A DNA stretch of 42,452 nt, from positions 1 to 42,452 of the forward strand of contig PLRW01000342.1 in NCBI GenBank assembly GCA_003164955.1, read 5' to 3'. The notes beneath the pieces are model-generated. The model ran no database searches. It was not told where the DNA came from and was given only the letters and a program-made list of their open reading frames with translations. The stretch comes from Actinomycetota bacterium. GTDB lineage: Bacteria > Actinomycetota > Actinomycetes > Streptosporangiales > Streptosporangiaceae. Positions 21,935 to 30,301 of the stretch are shown one piece after another. The translations under genes were made by a program, and so were the position numbers. Positions within the stretch are counted from its first letter, which is position 1, and every line of letters starts with the position of its first letter.

Positions 21935-23020
21935 TTACCGGCGGAAGCGGCGGCGAGCCGAGGTGCGCAGCTTGCGCTGCAGCAAGGTCAACGGGACCGC
22001 TCCGGCGAAACCGAGCGCGAGCGGCGCCGTGGGGGACGACGGATGCACGGGGACGCCCGCATCGGCCACGGCGCCCGCCTCCTGGGCCGAACGGGCCCCC
22101 GATGACTGGGCCGCCGACTGGGCGGCCGACTTGGCGTTCAGCGCGGTCTGCTGGAACGTGGACGGGATCGGCAGCACCGACCACTGGCTGACCGGCCAGA
22201 TGATGATGAAGGCGCGGCCGACCACGGCGCTCTCCGGGATCGAGCCGCCGCCAGGGTAACCGTAACGGTGGCCACGGGAGTCCCAGGACACGTCGCGGTG
22301 ATCGCCCATCACCCACAGGCTGCCGGCCGGGACGGTGATGCTGAACCGGTTCTCCGACGGCGAGTTCCCGGGGAACAGGTAGGACTTCTCGTTCAGGGCC
22401 ACGCCGTTGACCGTCACCCGGCCCTGCGCGTCACAGCAGGCGACGTGGTCGCCGGGCAGGCCGATGACCCGCTTGATGTAGTCGTTCTGGTCGCGGGCGA
22501 AGCCGAACATCGAGGCGACGCTCTCGCCGAACTTGGCGATGAAGTTGCTACTCGCGGGCGGGGTGCCCGGATTCCACGAACCATCCCCGCTGAAGACCAC
22601 GATGTCGCCGCGGTGAATGCTGCGGACGTCGTAGACGACCTTATTGACCAGGACCCGGTCGCCGATCGCCAGCGTGTTCTGCATCGAGCCGGAGGGGATG
22701 AAGAACGCCTGGATCGCGTAGGTCTTGATGACCAGGGTGAGGACCAGCGCGACGACGATGAGGATGGGCAGTTCCTTCCAGAAGGACCTGACCTTCTTCT
22801 TCTTCTTCGGCGGCGCCTTGGCGGGGCTCTTGTCCTGGCCCTGGCCCGGCGCGCCCGGAGCGCTCGCGTCCGGCCCGCCATCCCCGGCGGGCCCACTGGC
22901 CTGGCTGGCGGACGGCCCCGCAGAGCCCGCAGAGCCCGCCGGGCTCACCGGGTCCGGCTGGCCCGCGGCGGCGGACGCTCCTCGCGGGCCGCCAGAATCC
23001 TGCGGGCTAGTCCTGCTCAT
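21935..23020 (-). CDS. lepB: Signal peptidase I
   Basis: The enzyme cleaves signal peptides from exported proteins at the outer face of the membrane. From the ATG at 23020 it is 361 aa; AGGAGG lies 7 bases upstream, which makes this start much better than the ATG at 23140. A Pro/Ala/Ser-rich cytoplasmic head ending in Lys residues is followed by one membrane segment (ELPILIVVALVLTLVIKTYA). Then come the nucleophile motif FFIPSGSMQNTLAIGDRV, the Lys motif DYIKRVIGLPGDHV, and VMGDHRDVSWDSR. A second C-terminal hydrophobic segment (APLALGFAGAVPLTLL) precedes a basic tail, as in many actinobacterial paralogues. Only one copy is present, where Streptomyces has several. Confidence 0.94.
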   Translation of the reverse strand: MSRTSPQDSGGPRGASAAAGQPDPVSPAGSAGSAGPSASQASGPAGDGGPDASAPGAPGQGQDKSPAKAPPKKKKKVRSFWKELPILIVVALVLTLVIKTYAIQAFFIPSGSMQNTLAIGDRVLVNKVVYDVRSIHRGDIVVFSGDGSWNPGTPPASSNFIAKFGESVASMFGFARDQNDYIKRVIGLPGDHVACCDAQGRVTVNGVALNEKSYLFPGNSPSENRFSITVPAGSLWVMGDHRDVSWDSRGHRYGYPGGGSIPESAVVGRAFIIIWPVSQWSVLPIPSTFQQTALNAKSAAQSAAQSSGARSAQEAGAVADAGVPVHPSSPTAPLALGFAGAVPLTLLQRKLRTSARRRFRR

Positions 23021-23321
23021 GCTCGCGCCTCCTGTGGCCCCGGTCCCCGGACGCTGTTCGTCGGGCGCCTGCCCCGGCCTACCCTGCGCGTGCCTAACGG
23101 GCGGCTGGCCAAGGCCGTCTCCCTCGTCGGTCATTGCCATGAGCCTAGCGTCAGATACCGGTAACGAAAGCGGTAACCGTGCTCACTCTGGATGACTTCG
23201 AGCATGTCAGGTACGCAGTTTGGGTACGTACCAGCCCACAGTGAGTTATTTCCGCCAGTACACCGAAAGCCGGTGCACGGAGATAGGTGCCGGCGCTGGC
23301 CCCGGGACATCCGGCAGTTGC

Positions 23322-23681
23322 TTAACTTGCCGGGGTCTCGCGGCGCTCCTTGATACGCGCGGCCTTCCCGCGCAGATCCCGGAGGTAGTACAGCTTGGCC
23401 CGGCGGACCTTGCCGCGGGTCACCGTCTCGATGTGGTCGATCGACGGGCTGTGCACCGGGAACGTGCGCTCGACGCCGACCCCGTAGCTGATCTTGCGCA
23501 CGGTGAACGTCTCACGGATCCCGCCACCCTGGCGCCGGATCACCACACCCTGGAACACCTGGATCCTGGAGCGGTTGCCCTCCTTGACGCGCACGTGGAC
23601 CTTGAGCGTGTCTCCCGGGCGGAATCCCGGGATGTCGTCCCGGACCTGGGCCTGCTCTAGTTCGGCAATAGCGGTGTGCAT
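23322..23681 (-). CDS. rplS: 50S ribosomal protein L19
   Basis: L19 sits at the 30S-50S interface. The 119-aa protein is full length with clear family sequence: [20 protein letters not shown], then [40 protein letters not shown], and [26 protein letters not shown] site lies about 10 bases upstream of the ATG. It follows trmD on the same strand. Confidence 0.98.
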   Translation of the reverse strand: MHTAIAELEQAQVRDDIPGFRPGDTLKVHVRVKEGNRSRIQVFQGVVIRRQGGGIRETFTVRKISYGVGVERTFPVHSPSIDHIETVTRGKVRRAKLYYLRDLRGKAARIKERRETPAS

Positions 23682-23791
23682 GGCAGCGTGTCCTCAGTGC
23701 TTATCGGCTAGGCGCGTGTGCGGGCATTCCAGCGCGAGCCCGGTGTTGGTGAACCGGGCCGAGGCGCCCATGGGAAAGCACACGGCGACCT

Positions 23792-24853
23792 TCAGTGTGC
23801 CATATTCTCCGGGCCGGCTGGTAAGCGAGCCGGCTCCCCGGCCATCCCGCCCGCATCCGGCTCGGCTCCATCCCTGCGCACGACACCGGACAAGCCCATG
23901 GCGGACAGCACCTGCCAGTCGCGCGGGCTGAGCGTCCCCGGGTCCGCCGCTGCCCGCCAGATGAGATCGGGCCGGTTGGCCGCGGTCCGCAGCAGGGCCG
24001 CATCACGCCGCCACCGGGCAATCGCCGCATGGTCCCCGGACAGCAGGACCTCCGGCACCTCGCGTCCCCGCCAGACACGGGGCCGGGTGTAGACCGGTCC
24101 TTCGAGGAGCCCGGCCATGCTCGCCGCCGTCTCCGTCCCGCCGGAGGACCAGCCGTTACCGGTGGACCAGCCGCCGTCCGGCCGGCCACCCGGGGCACCC
24201 GTTCCGGTCGGGCCCGGAAGCACGGGACCGCCCGCGGACCCGTCGTCCGGCGGAGCGCCGGCGCCGGAGGACGCACCGCCGAAGGAGTCGTCGCTGGCCG
24301 AGCGCTCGTTGCCGAGGACCCCCGGAAGAAGCCGGCTGACCGCCTCGACCATGACCAGGACCGCTGCCTCGCCGCCCGCCAGCACGTAATCACCGATGCT
24401 GACCTCGTCCACCGGCATCCGTGCGCGGGCTTCGTCGATGAAGCGGGCATCGATGCCCTCGTACCGGCCACAGGCGAAGATGAGCTGGGCGCAGCCCGTG
24501 TACCTCGCCGCGCTGGCCTGGGTGAACGGGACACCGCTGGGGGTGGGGACGATCAGCCGCGGTCCGGCGCCCCCGGGGGCCGCCAGCGCCGCGGCCGGGA
24601 CGCCGCGAGCAGCCTGAAGCGCGGCGGGCGGGGCAATCTCATCCAGCGCTTCCGCCCAGACCTGCGCCTTCATCACCATGCCCGGGCCGCCGCCGAACGG
24701 CGCGTCATCCACCGTCCGATGGATGTCGTGCGCCCACTCGCGCAGGTCGTGAACGTGAAAGTCGATGTCCCCCCGGGCCGCCGCCTTGCCGATCAGCGAC
24801 ACGCCCAGCGGGCCGAAGTACTCCGGGAAGATAGTGACGATGTCGATGCGCAC
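23792..24853 (-). CDS. trmD: tRNA (guanine-37-N1)-methyltransferase
   Basis: TrmD methylates G37 of tRNAs read by CNN codons and prevents frameshifting. The protein begins MRIDIVTIFPEYFGPLGVSL from a GTG at 24853, with YEGIDARFIDEARARM and EVSIGDYVLAGGEAAVLVMV forming the SPOUT knot. The C-terminal domain resumes at LLEGPVYTRPRVWRGREVPE. At 353 aa it is about 100 longer than E. coli TrmD. The excess is a Gly/Ser/Pro-rich linker of ~60 residues between the two domains, a second Ala/Gly-rich insert near residue 85, and a tail. It starts 5 bases after the rimM stop. Confidence 0.95.
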   Translation of the reverse strand: MRIDIVTIFPEYFGPLGVSLIGKAAARGDIDFHVHDLREWAHDIHRTVDDAPFGGGPGMVMKAQVWAEALDEIAPPAALQAARGVPAAALAAPGGAGPRLIVPTPSGVPFTQASAARYTGCAQLIFACGRYEGIDARFIDEARARMPVDEVSIGDYVLAGGEAAVLVMVEAVSRLLPGVLGNERSASDDSFGGASSGAGAPPDDGSAGGPVLPGPTGTGAPGGRPDGGWSTGNGWSSGGTETAASMAGLLEGPVYTRPRVWRGREVPEVLLSGDHAAIARWRRDAALLRTAANRPDLIWRAAADPGTLSPRDWQVLSAMGLSGVVRRDGAEPDAGGMAGEPARLPAGPENMAH

Positions 24854-24858
24854 GGTGG

Positions 24859-25434
24859 TCAGGCCTCGGTCGCCTCGTCCGGGTCGAGCAGCCCGGGGGG
24901 CGGATCGATGACGAGACGCCCCGCCGCCACGTCGACGTCGGTCACGATCGCGCCGACGAACGGCACGAGGGCATCAGCCGGCGCTCCGGCTCCCCCTGGG
25001 CTCCGGGACCCCAGGGGGACCTGGGCCGGCGGACCGCCCCGCCGGACCACGAGGAGATCCTGGCCGTGATGCAGCACGTCGGCCACGACGCCGACCGGAT
25101 CACCGGCGGCGGTGACGACACCGAGACCGATGAGTTCGTGGTCATAGAACTCATCGGGGTCGGATGCCGGCGGGATCTGCGCGGAATCCAGGACGAGCAG
25201 CGTGCCGCGCAGGCCCTCGGCGGCGGTCCGGTCCCGGATGCCCTCGAACGCGACGATGAGGCGGCCCGAATGCCACCGCGACGCCGCGACGGTCAGCGGC
25301 CCGCGCTCCGGCGGTTCGGTGGGCAGCACCGAACCCGGGGCGAAGCGGACGCCGGGTTCATCGGTGCGCACCACGACGAGGACTTCGCCGCGGATGCCAT
25401 GAGCGCGGAGAATCTGGCCGACGGCAATCTGCAT
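24859..25434 (-). CDS. rimM: 16S rRNA processing protein RimM
   Basis: RimM binds S19 and helps mature the 30S head. The 191-aa protein has the N-terminal RimM barrel (VGQILRAHGIRGEVLVVVRT) and the C-terminal PRC-barrel (EFYDHELIGLGVVTAAGDPV; VPFVGAIVTDVDVAAGRLVI), with an Ala/Gly-rich insert in the last third. It lies in the order rpsP-khpA-rimM-trmD-rplS, as in most actinobacteria. Confidence 0.96.
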   Translation of the reverse strand: MQIAVGQILRAHGIRGEVLVVVRTDEPGVRFAPGSVLPTEPPERGPLTVAASRWHSGRLIVAFEGIRDRTAAEGLRGTLLVLDSAQIPPASDPDEFYDHELIGLGVVTAAGDPVGVVADVLHHGQDLLVVRRGGPPAQVPLGSRSPGGAGAPADALVPFVGAIVTDVDVAAGRLVIDPPPGLLDPDEATEA

Positions 25435-25448
25435 GCCCGCCTGCCCTG

Positions 25449-25691
25449 CTAGCGGATCTCGTCCGTGTCCAGAAGGTCGACGCGGACATGCCGGCCGCCC
25501 GCCAGCGAGCCCATCACGGTGCGGAGCGCCCTGGCGGTGCGGCCACCCCGGCCGATGACCTTACCCAGGTCATCGGGGTGAACGCGCACCTCCAGGACAT
25601 TCCCGCGGCGCATCGCGCGGCTGGACACCAGAACGTCGTCCGGATGCTCGACGATGCCCCGGACCAAGTGCTCAAGCGCCTCTTCTAGCAT
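25449..25691 (-). CDS. khpA: KH-domain RNA-binding protein KhpA
   Basis: This is an 80-aa single type-II KH domain. The RNA-binding GxxG loop appears as VIGRGGRTARALRTVM near residue 45, after LEVRVHPDD. In other Gram-positives KhpA pairs with KhpB and affects cell division and RNA regulation. The ATG at 25691 is separated from the rpsP stop by a single base, so the genes are coupled. Confidence 0.95.
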   Translation of the reverse strand: MLEEALEHLVRGIVEHPDDVLVSSRAMRRGNVLEVRVHPDDLGKVIGRGGRTARALRTVMGSLAGGRHVRVDLLDTDEIR

Positions 25692-25692
25692 C

Positions 25693-26439
25693 TCAGGCTC
25701 CGCTGCCCGGCTCACTGCCCTGCGCTGTCTCGGCCCCTGCCGTCTCGGCCTGTACCGTCTCGGCCTGTGCCGTCTCGGCCTGTGCCGTCTCGGCCCCTGC
25801 CGTCTCGGCCTCTGCCACAGCGGCGGCTGCGGGAGCCTCGCCGGACGTGGCCGCCGCGGCTGCGCTGTCGTCAGCGGAACCGGCGGCCGGCGTCTCGGCG
25901 CTGGCCTTGGACTTGGACCGGCCGGACTCGGGCTTGACGTGCGCCTTGGCGCTGTCGGCCTTCGCCGTGTCGGCCTTCGCGGTGTCAGCCTTCGCGCCGG
26001 CCTTCGCGGTGTCGGCCTTGGCGGTGTCAGACCTGGCCGTGTCGGACTTCCTGGCCCGGCTGCCACCCCTGGGCGCGGCCGTCGCGGTGTCGTCCTTGGC
26101 CGCGGCCTGCAGGGCCGCCGCGAAGGTCTCCTTCTTGTCCGACGCCGGCGCCTTGGTGCGCAGGGTGCCTTCCGCGCCCGGCTCACCCTTGAACTTCTGC
26201 CAGTCACCCGTGATCTTGAGGATGACCATAACCGGCTCGGTGGGCTGTGCGCCCACGGACAGCCAGTGCTGCGCCCGCTCCGAATTGACTTCGATGAAGG
26301 ACGGCTCTTCCTTCGGGTGGTACTTGCCGATCTCCTCGATGGCACGCCCGTCGCGCTTGGTCCGGGCGTCGGCGACGACGATCCGGTAGGTCGGCACCCG
26401 GGTCCTGCCCAGGCGCTTGAGCTTGATCTTTACAGCCAC
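25693..26439 (-). CDS. rpsP: 30S ribosomal protein S16 with a long repeat-rich tail
   Basis: The first ~85 residues are standard S16 ([20 protein letters not shown], then [36 protein letters not shown]). The GTG at 26439 matches the family start and has GGAGAAG upstream. The protein is 248 aa, against about 80-90 in most bacteria and usually 130-170 in actinobacteria. The tail is low-complexity: [15 protein letters not shown] repeats, then Ala-rich sequence and pentapeptide repeats AETAQ. It is both charged and Ala-rich, likely disordered or helical. The repeats appear in DNA as 15-base units at about 25720-25815. Confidence 0.95.
   Translation of the reverse strand: MAVKIKLKRLGRTRVPTYRIVVADARTKRDGRAIEEIGKYHPKEEPSFIEVNSERAQHWLSVGAQPTEPVMVILKITGDWQKFKGEPGAEGTLRTKAPASDKKETFAAALQAAAKDDTATAAPRGGSRARKSDTARSDTAKADTAKAGAKADTAKADTAKADSAKAHVKPESGRSKSKASAETPAAGSADDSAAAAATSGEAPAAAAVAEAETAGAETAQAETAQAETVQAETAGAETAQGSEPGSGA
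25720..25815. repeat. 15-bp tandem repeats in the rpsP tail
   Basis: A 15-base unit based on GCCGTCTCGGCCTGT repeats about six times with small changes. On the minus strand it encodes the pentapeptide [15 protein letters not shown]. It keeps the reading frame whatever the copy number, so it is a likely length-variable site. It is not a CRISPR array: there are no spacers. Confidence 0.85.
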
Positions 26440-26691
26440 GGCTGCGGTCTTCTCCCAGCAAATAAAGGTACGGGCGGCGGCCCAGCGGCCAGGTGGGGAC
26501 TGGCGGGACCACTCAGATGGACCGGCGTGCGGGGGTAGAGGGCCCCGCGCCACCAGGTAATCAGGATGCCATTCTGCCAGACGGCGGCCGATGCTTAGTC
26601 ATCATGGCCGACACCGGCCCTGCCGCCGGGGCCGCCCATCTCGGTCATCGGCGGCTCTACGGGCGGACCTGCCAGCCAATAGGCACAGAGA

Positions 26692-26707
26692 GTCATTCTC
26701 GTGAAAC
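26692..26707 (+). promoter_or_regulatory. GlnR-like half-site pair
   Basis: GTCAT, six bases, GAAAC (26692-26707) fits the GlnR pattern gTnAC-n6-GaAAC with one mismatch. It lies about 20 bases upstream of the -35 element at 26727. A perfect palindrome GTTACGTAAC follows at 26712-26721. GlnR is the nitrogen regulator of actinobacteria, so nitrogen control of the importer is plausible. Confidence 0.4.
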
Positions 26708-26726
26708 AACAGTTACGTAACGCGCA

Positions 26727-26756
26727 TTGACGGACAGCGCGCACCGAATCTAGGTT
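26727..26756 (+). promoter_or_regulatory. Candidate housekeeping promoter towards the importer
   Basis: TTGACG (26727-26732) and TAGGTT (26751-26756) are 18 bases apart. It would give a leader of about 445 bases, long for this operon, so a second nearer promoter is also possible. Confidence 0.4.
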
Positions 26757-26787
26757 ATGCCTACCCTCCGTTCATATTAAGCACGAG

Positions 26788-26804
26788 TGTTCGCACAGCG
26801 AACA
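26788..26804. promoter_or_regulatory. 17-bp inverted repeat downstream of the promoter
   Basis: TGTTCGC-ACA-GCGAACA is perfect, with seven-base arms. It lies about 30 bases downstream of the candidate -10, where a repressor could block transcription. The half sites point the wrong way for an actinobacterial LexA box. Confidence 0.45.
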
Positions 26805-27087
26805 TCGTCACCTTCCGTTATCGCCTTACGACGTCGCCTTTTTCCCGCATGTCAGTGTTCCACGGCCTCGATGGAGAGCCATGACTGGACATTCAGCGCT
26901 ACCGGACGCGGGCACGTACGCGGGCGGATGCGCGGGCAAGGACACGGGCAAGCACGCGGACAGGCCCGCCAGCGGGACATGCGGCCCTCTCAGCTTCGCC
27001 GCGGGACCGGCGCCCGGTGCCGGAATTGCCCGGCCGGCCGGCGTGCCACGGGGAACGGACCGGGGTAAGTACTCGTTTACCTGCAAA

Positions 27088-27109
27088 ATTGTTGACAATC
27101 TGTTGAACA
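27088..27109. promoter_or_regulatory. Double GntR-like operator before the importer operon
   Basis: ATTGTTGACAAT (27088-27099) is a palindrome around TG. The next site TGTTGAACA (27101-27109) is a palindrome around one base. The pattern TTGT-n-ACAA is typical of GntR/FadR-type operators. The pair lies 100 bases before the binding-protein start. A TTGACA inside could be a -35. No regulator is encoded nearby. Confidence 0.45.
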
Positions 27110-27208
27110 ATACTGCGAACATACAACGGGATCTCGTGTCAGCGAATTCATGACCGGGCCCGCTCGCCCATGTCGCCACTCGTCCGCACCACGCGTAGGG
27201 GGAAGGCC

Positions 27209-28606
27209 ATGACCAGCCCGCCAGACAGACCATCACCGGACACCACCGCACCCGGCCGCGCCGCCGCCGGGTCTCCGCCCGACGCGGCCGGGATCGGGCG
27301 GCGCAACGTGCTCAAGGCGTTCGGCGCGGGAGCGTTCGCGGTCGGCGCCGGCGGCCTGCTCGAGGCCTGCAGCACCGGCATCAAGGGCTCATCGGGGTCG
27401 GGCGGCACCAAGGCCATCACGATCGGCTGGATCCACCCGCTGACCGGTTCCCTGGCCGGGTTCGGCGCGGCGGACGACTGGGTGACCACCAAGATCAAGC
27501 AGACCGCCCAGTACAAGAACGGGTTCAAGATCGGCGGGAAGACCTACCCGGTCACCATCAAGTCCTACGACACCCAGTCCAGCCCGACCCGGGCCGGCGA
27601 TCTGGCCCGGACGGCCATCCTGAGCGACGGGGTGGACCTGCTGTTCGCGTCGTCCACGCCGGAGACCGTCAACGCCGTATCCAGTCAGGCCGAATCGCTC
27701 GGCACGCCGCTGATCTGCTCGAACATCCCGTGGGAGTCCTGGTACATCAACCTCGGGGGCAACCCGCAGAAGCCGACGCTCAAGCCGAAGTTCGTGGTGA
27801 TGTACTTCCTGGGCGCCGAGCACCTGGTCCAGGCCTTCATCCCGATGTGGAACCGGATCCACGCCCAGCTCCACACCAACAAGGTGGTCGCCGCCGCGTT
27901 CCCCAACGATTCGGACGGCAACGCGTTCCGCGCGGTGTTCCCGCCGATCGCGAAGGGCGCGGGCTACACCTTCGACATGTCCTCGCCCTACCCCGACGGG
28001 ACCACGAACTACTCCTCGATGATCTCCGCGTTCAAGTCCGACAGCGCCGACTTCTTCACCAACGTGCCGCTGCCGCCGGACTTCGCCACCATGTGGAAGC
28101 AGGCCGTCCAGCAGGGCTTCAAGCCGAAGCTGGCCACCGTGGCCAAGGTGCTGCTGTTCCCGACCGACGCCTACGCACTCGGCTCGCTGGTCGAGAACGT
28201 CGCCACGGACGCCTGGTGGGCGCCGACCCTGCCCTGGACCTCGTCGTTCACCGGGGAGACCTGCCAGCAGATGGCCAACGAGTACGAGGCCGCCGGCCAC
28301 GGGCAGTGGAACTCCAACATCAGCAACTACAGCCTCTTCGAGGCCGCGCACGCGGCGTTCATGCTGGTGAACAACCCGCACGACAAGACCGAAGTCGCCG
28401 ACGCCATCCACAAGGTGAACATCCCCGCGCTGGCCGGCCCGCTGAACTTCGCCTCCGGCGGCCCCGCGCCCGGCGTGGCGATCACGCCGCCGGTCGGCAT
28501 CCAGTGGCAGAAGGGCACCACATACTCGCTCGAGGCCAAGGTCGTCGACAACACGCTGCAGCCGCACGCGAAGCTCACTGGCGACCTGCTGCCGACCAAC
28601 GCATGA
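27209..28606 (+). CDS. ABC importer substrate-binding protein (branched-chain amino acid/amide type)
   Basis: This exported 465-aa protein captures the substrate for the four genes downstream. The N-terminus has a twin-arginine-like signal (GRRNVLKAFGAGAFAVGAGG) ending in the lipobox LEAC, so it should be a lipoprotein. The type-I binding fold follows: ITIGWIHPLTGSLAGFGAAD, YDTQSSPTRAGDLARTAILS, then LLFASSTPETVNAVSSQAES. The ATG at 27209 has GGGGAAGG upstream and replaces an earlier ATG at 27170. The class includes carriers of leucine, urea, short amides and aromatic acids. The trio of Trp and Tyr in NIPWESWYINLGG hints at a ligand other than plain leucine. The exact ligand is unknown. Confidence 0.88.
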   Translation: MTSPPDRPSPDTTAPGRAAAGSPPDAAGIGRRNVLKAFGAGAFAVGAGGLLEACSTGIKGSSGSGGTKAITIGWIHPLTGSLAGFGAADDWVTTKIKQTAQYKNGFKIGGKTYPVTIKSYDTQSSPTRAGDLARTAILSDGVDLLFASSTPETVNAVSSQAESLGTPLICSNIPWESWYINLGGNPQKPTLKPKFVVMYFLGAEHLVQAFIPMWNRIHAQLHTNKVVAAAFPNDSDGNAFRAVFPPIAKGAGYTFDMSSPYPDGTTNYSSMISAFKSDSADFFTNVPLPPDFATMWKQAVQQGFKPKLATVAKVLLFPTDAYALGSLVENVATDAWWAPTLPWTSSFTGETCQQMANEYEAAGHGQWNSNISNYSLFEAAHAAFMLVNNPHDKTEVADAIHKVNIPALAGPLNFASGGPAPGVAITPPVGIQWQKGTTYSLEAKVVDNTLQPHAKLTGDLLPTNA

Positions 28607-28610
28607 CCGG

Positions 28611-29420
28611 ATGACCAGTCCACTGCTGGAACTCGACGGCGTGACGAAACGGTTCGGCCGGGTCGTCATCGCGGAGGATCTCTCACTCGCCGTGGGAACC
28701 GGCGACACGGTGGGGATCGTGGGGCCGAACGGCGCGGGCAAGACCAGCCTGTTCGGCCTCATCTCCGGCGACCTCGCCCCCGGCGGCGGAGAGGTCCGCT
28801 TCGCCGGGCGCACGGTCACCAAGCTGGACGCGGCCGCGCGGTGCAGGCTGGGCATCGGCCGCACCTACCAGGTGCCGCGGCCGTTCGGGGACATGACCGT
28901 GTTCGAGAACCTGCTCGTCGCCGCGCAGCAGGGCGGCGGGCTGCGGCGGCGGGCCAGCTACACGGCCGCGGCCGCGGCACTGGAACGGGCCGGCATATCC
29001 GGCCAGGCGAACGTGCCCGCCGAGCGACTCGGCCTGCTCCAGCGCAAGCGGCTGGAACTCGCCCGCGCCCTGGCCACGCAGCCCACGCTGCTCCTGCTCG
29101 ACGAGGTGGCAGGCGGCCTGACCGACCCGGAGGTCGCCCAGCTGGTCGAGATCGTCCGTGGCGTCAACGCCGAGGGCACCGCGGTGATCTGGATCGAGCA
29201 CGTCGTGCGGGCGCTGACCCCCGTGGTGAGCCGGCTGATCTGCCTGACCAGCGGCAAGTTCGTCGGCGACGGCGACCCGGCGACGGTGCTGGCCGACCCC
29301 GCGGTCCGCGAGGTCTTCCTCGGCAGTGAGGTCACCGCGGCGCTGGCCGGCGGGGCGCCGGAGGCTCCCGCGGCCGGGCCGCCGGATGGGGCGGCGGGCG
29401 GGGAACGGAGCGAGCCGTGA
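28611..29420 (+). CDS. ABC importer ATPase, LivG type
   Basis: This 269-aa cytoplasmic ATPase has Walker A GPNGAGKTSLFGLISGDL near residue 38, the LivG-type segment GIGRTYQVPRPFGDMTVFEN, and Walker B TLLLLDEVAGGL. The signature motif usually LSGGQ is here LGLLQRKRLELARAL, a form seen in part of this family and not a defect. The Pro/Ala/Gly-rich C-terminal tail is extra. It starts 4 bases after the binding-protein stop and overlaps the next gene by GTGA. Confidence 0.92.
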   Translation: MTSPLLELDGVTKRFGRVVIAEDLSLAVGTGDTVGIVGPNGAGKTSLFGLISGDLAPGGGEVRFAGRTVTKLDAAARCRLGIGRTYQVPRPFGDMTVFENLLVAAQQGGGLRRRASYTAAAAALERAGISGQANVPAERLGLLQRKRLELARALATQPTLLLLDEVAGGLTDPEVAQLVEIVRGVNAEGTAVIWIEHVVRALTPVVSRLICLTSGKFVGDGDPATVLADPAVREVFLGSEVTAALAGGAPEAPAAGPPDGAAGGERSEP

Positions 29421-30301
29421 CCGTACCGGGAGACACCGAGCGCGCGGAAAACGGGACGCCGCTGCTGGAGGTCCGCGACCTGACTGTGCACCACGGGCAG
29501 CTCCGGGCCCTGGAGGGAATCTCGCTACGGGTGTTCCCCGGCGAGGTCTACGCGATCATCGGCGCGAACGGCGCGGGCAAGTCGACGCTGCTGCGCACGA
29601 TCGCGGGCCTGCACCGCCCGACCACGGGCACGGTCCTGTTCGACGGCAGGGACGTCACCAGACTGCGGCCCGAGCGCCGGGCCACGCAGGGGATCGTCAT
29701 GGTGCCGGAGGGCCGGCGGCTCTTCGGATCACTGTCGGTGGAGGAGAACCTGAAGGTCGGCGCGACGTACGCGCGGCCGGGCCCGTGGACCATCGAGCGC
29801 GTGTACGAGCTGTTCGGCTGGATGCGGGAGCGCAGCAACCAGAAAACCGCGCAGCTATCCGGCGGCGAGCAGCAATCGGTGGCCATCGGCCGGGCGCTGG
29901 TGGCGAACCCCCGCGTGCTGCTGCTGGATGAGCTGTCACTGGGTCTGGCGCCGGTGGTCGTCCAGCGCATCTACGGCATGCTGTCGCAGATTCTGGCCAC
30001 CGGCCTGACGGTGCTGCTCGTCGAGCAGGATGTCAGCCAGGCGCTGCGGGTCGCCTCCCGGGTGCAGTGCCTGCTCGAAGGCCGGACCACGCTGGAGGGC
30101 GAGCCCGGCGATCTGACCCCCGAGCGGGTCGAGGCGGCCTACTTCGGCCTGGGGGAAACGGCCGCGGGCGGCGGAGACGCCGGCGGGGGAAACGGCGGCC
30201 AGCCCGTGCCCTCCGCCGGTCACCGCTCCCCGGTCCCCGGTGGCGGCCAGGCCATGGGCCAGTCTTCCGGCGGAGGGAGTGAGCAGTTATGGCCTGGGTA
30301 A
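29417..30301 (+). CDS. ABC importer ATPase, LivF type
   Basis: This is the second ATPase, 294 aa, from a GTG at 29417 overlapping the LivG-type stop. Walker A is GANGAGKSTLLRTIAGLHRP near residue 50, and the LivF segment GIVMVPEGRRLFGSLSVEEN follows. The signature QLSGGEQQSVAIGRALVANP and Walker B VLLLDELSLGLAPVV are intact. A Gly/Ser-rich tail of ~50 residues overlaps the permease gene by 13 bases. Confidence 0.93.
   Translation: MTVPGDTERAENGTPLLEVRDLTVHHGQLRALEGISLRVFPGEVYAIIGANGAGKSTLLRTIAGLHRPTTGTVLFDGRDVTRLRPERRATQGIVMVPEGRRLFGSLSVEENLKVGATYARPGPWTIERVYELFGWMRERSNQKTAQLSGGEQQSVAIGRALVANPRVLLLDELSLGLAPVVVQRIYGMLSQILATGLTVLLVEQDVSQALRVASRVQCLLEGRTTLEGEPGDLTPERVEAAYFGLGETAAGGGDAGGGNGGQPVPSAGHRSPVPGGGQAMGQSSGGGSEQLWPG

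Larger units (their letters stand above)
26440..27208. other. Long regulatory intergenic region between rpsP and the ABC importer
   Basis: This 770-base gap holds the divergent promoters of the ribosomal operon (minus strand) and the importer operon (plus strand). Its part 26690-26860 is clearly poorer in GC than the genome. Items I can pick out are listed separately: a GlnR-like pair, a promoter, an inverted repeat and a double operator. An open frame at 26881-27153 has no recognisable content and I do not call it. Confidence 0.6.

Noticed and set aside
20749..22191. 480-codon plus-strand frame opposite rnhB and its upstream gap
   Set aside because: Shadow of rnhB running into GC-rich repeats; the product is Pro/Arg/Gly-rich and unlike any protein.
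25720..25815. Short regular repeats that could suggest a CRISPR array
   Set aside because: Units are only 15 bp with no spacers and encode an in-frame pentapeptide repeat of S16.
26788..26804. TGTTCGC-ACA-GCGAACA considered as an SOS (LexA) box
   Set aside because: The half sites are inverted relative to the actinobacterial pattern GAAC-n4-GTTC and the spacing is wrong.
26881..27153. 90-codon frame before the ABC importer
   Set aside because: Contains the operator palindromes, has no ribosome site or recognised sequence, and ends in the AT-rich promoter stretch.
28611..29420. Degenerate signature motif in the LivG-type ATPase as a sign of inactivation
   Set aside because: The LLQRKRLELARAL form recurs in this branch of the family and the Walker motifs are intact.
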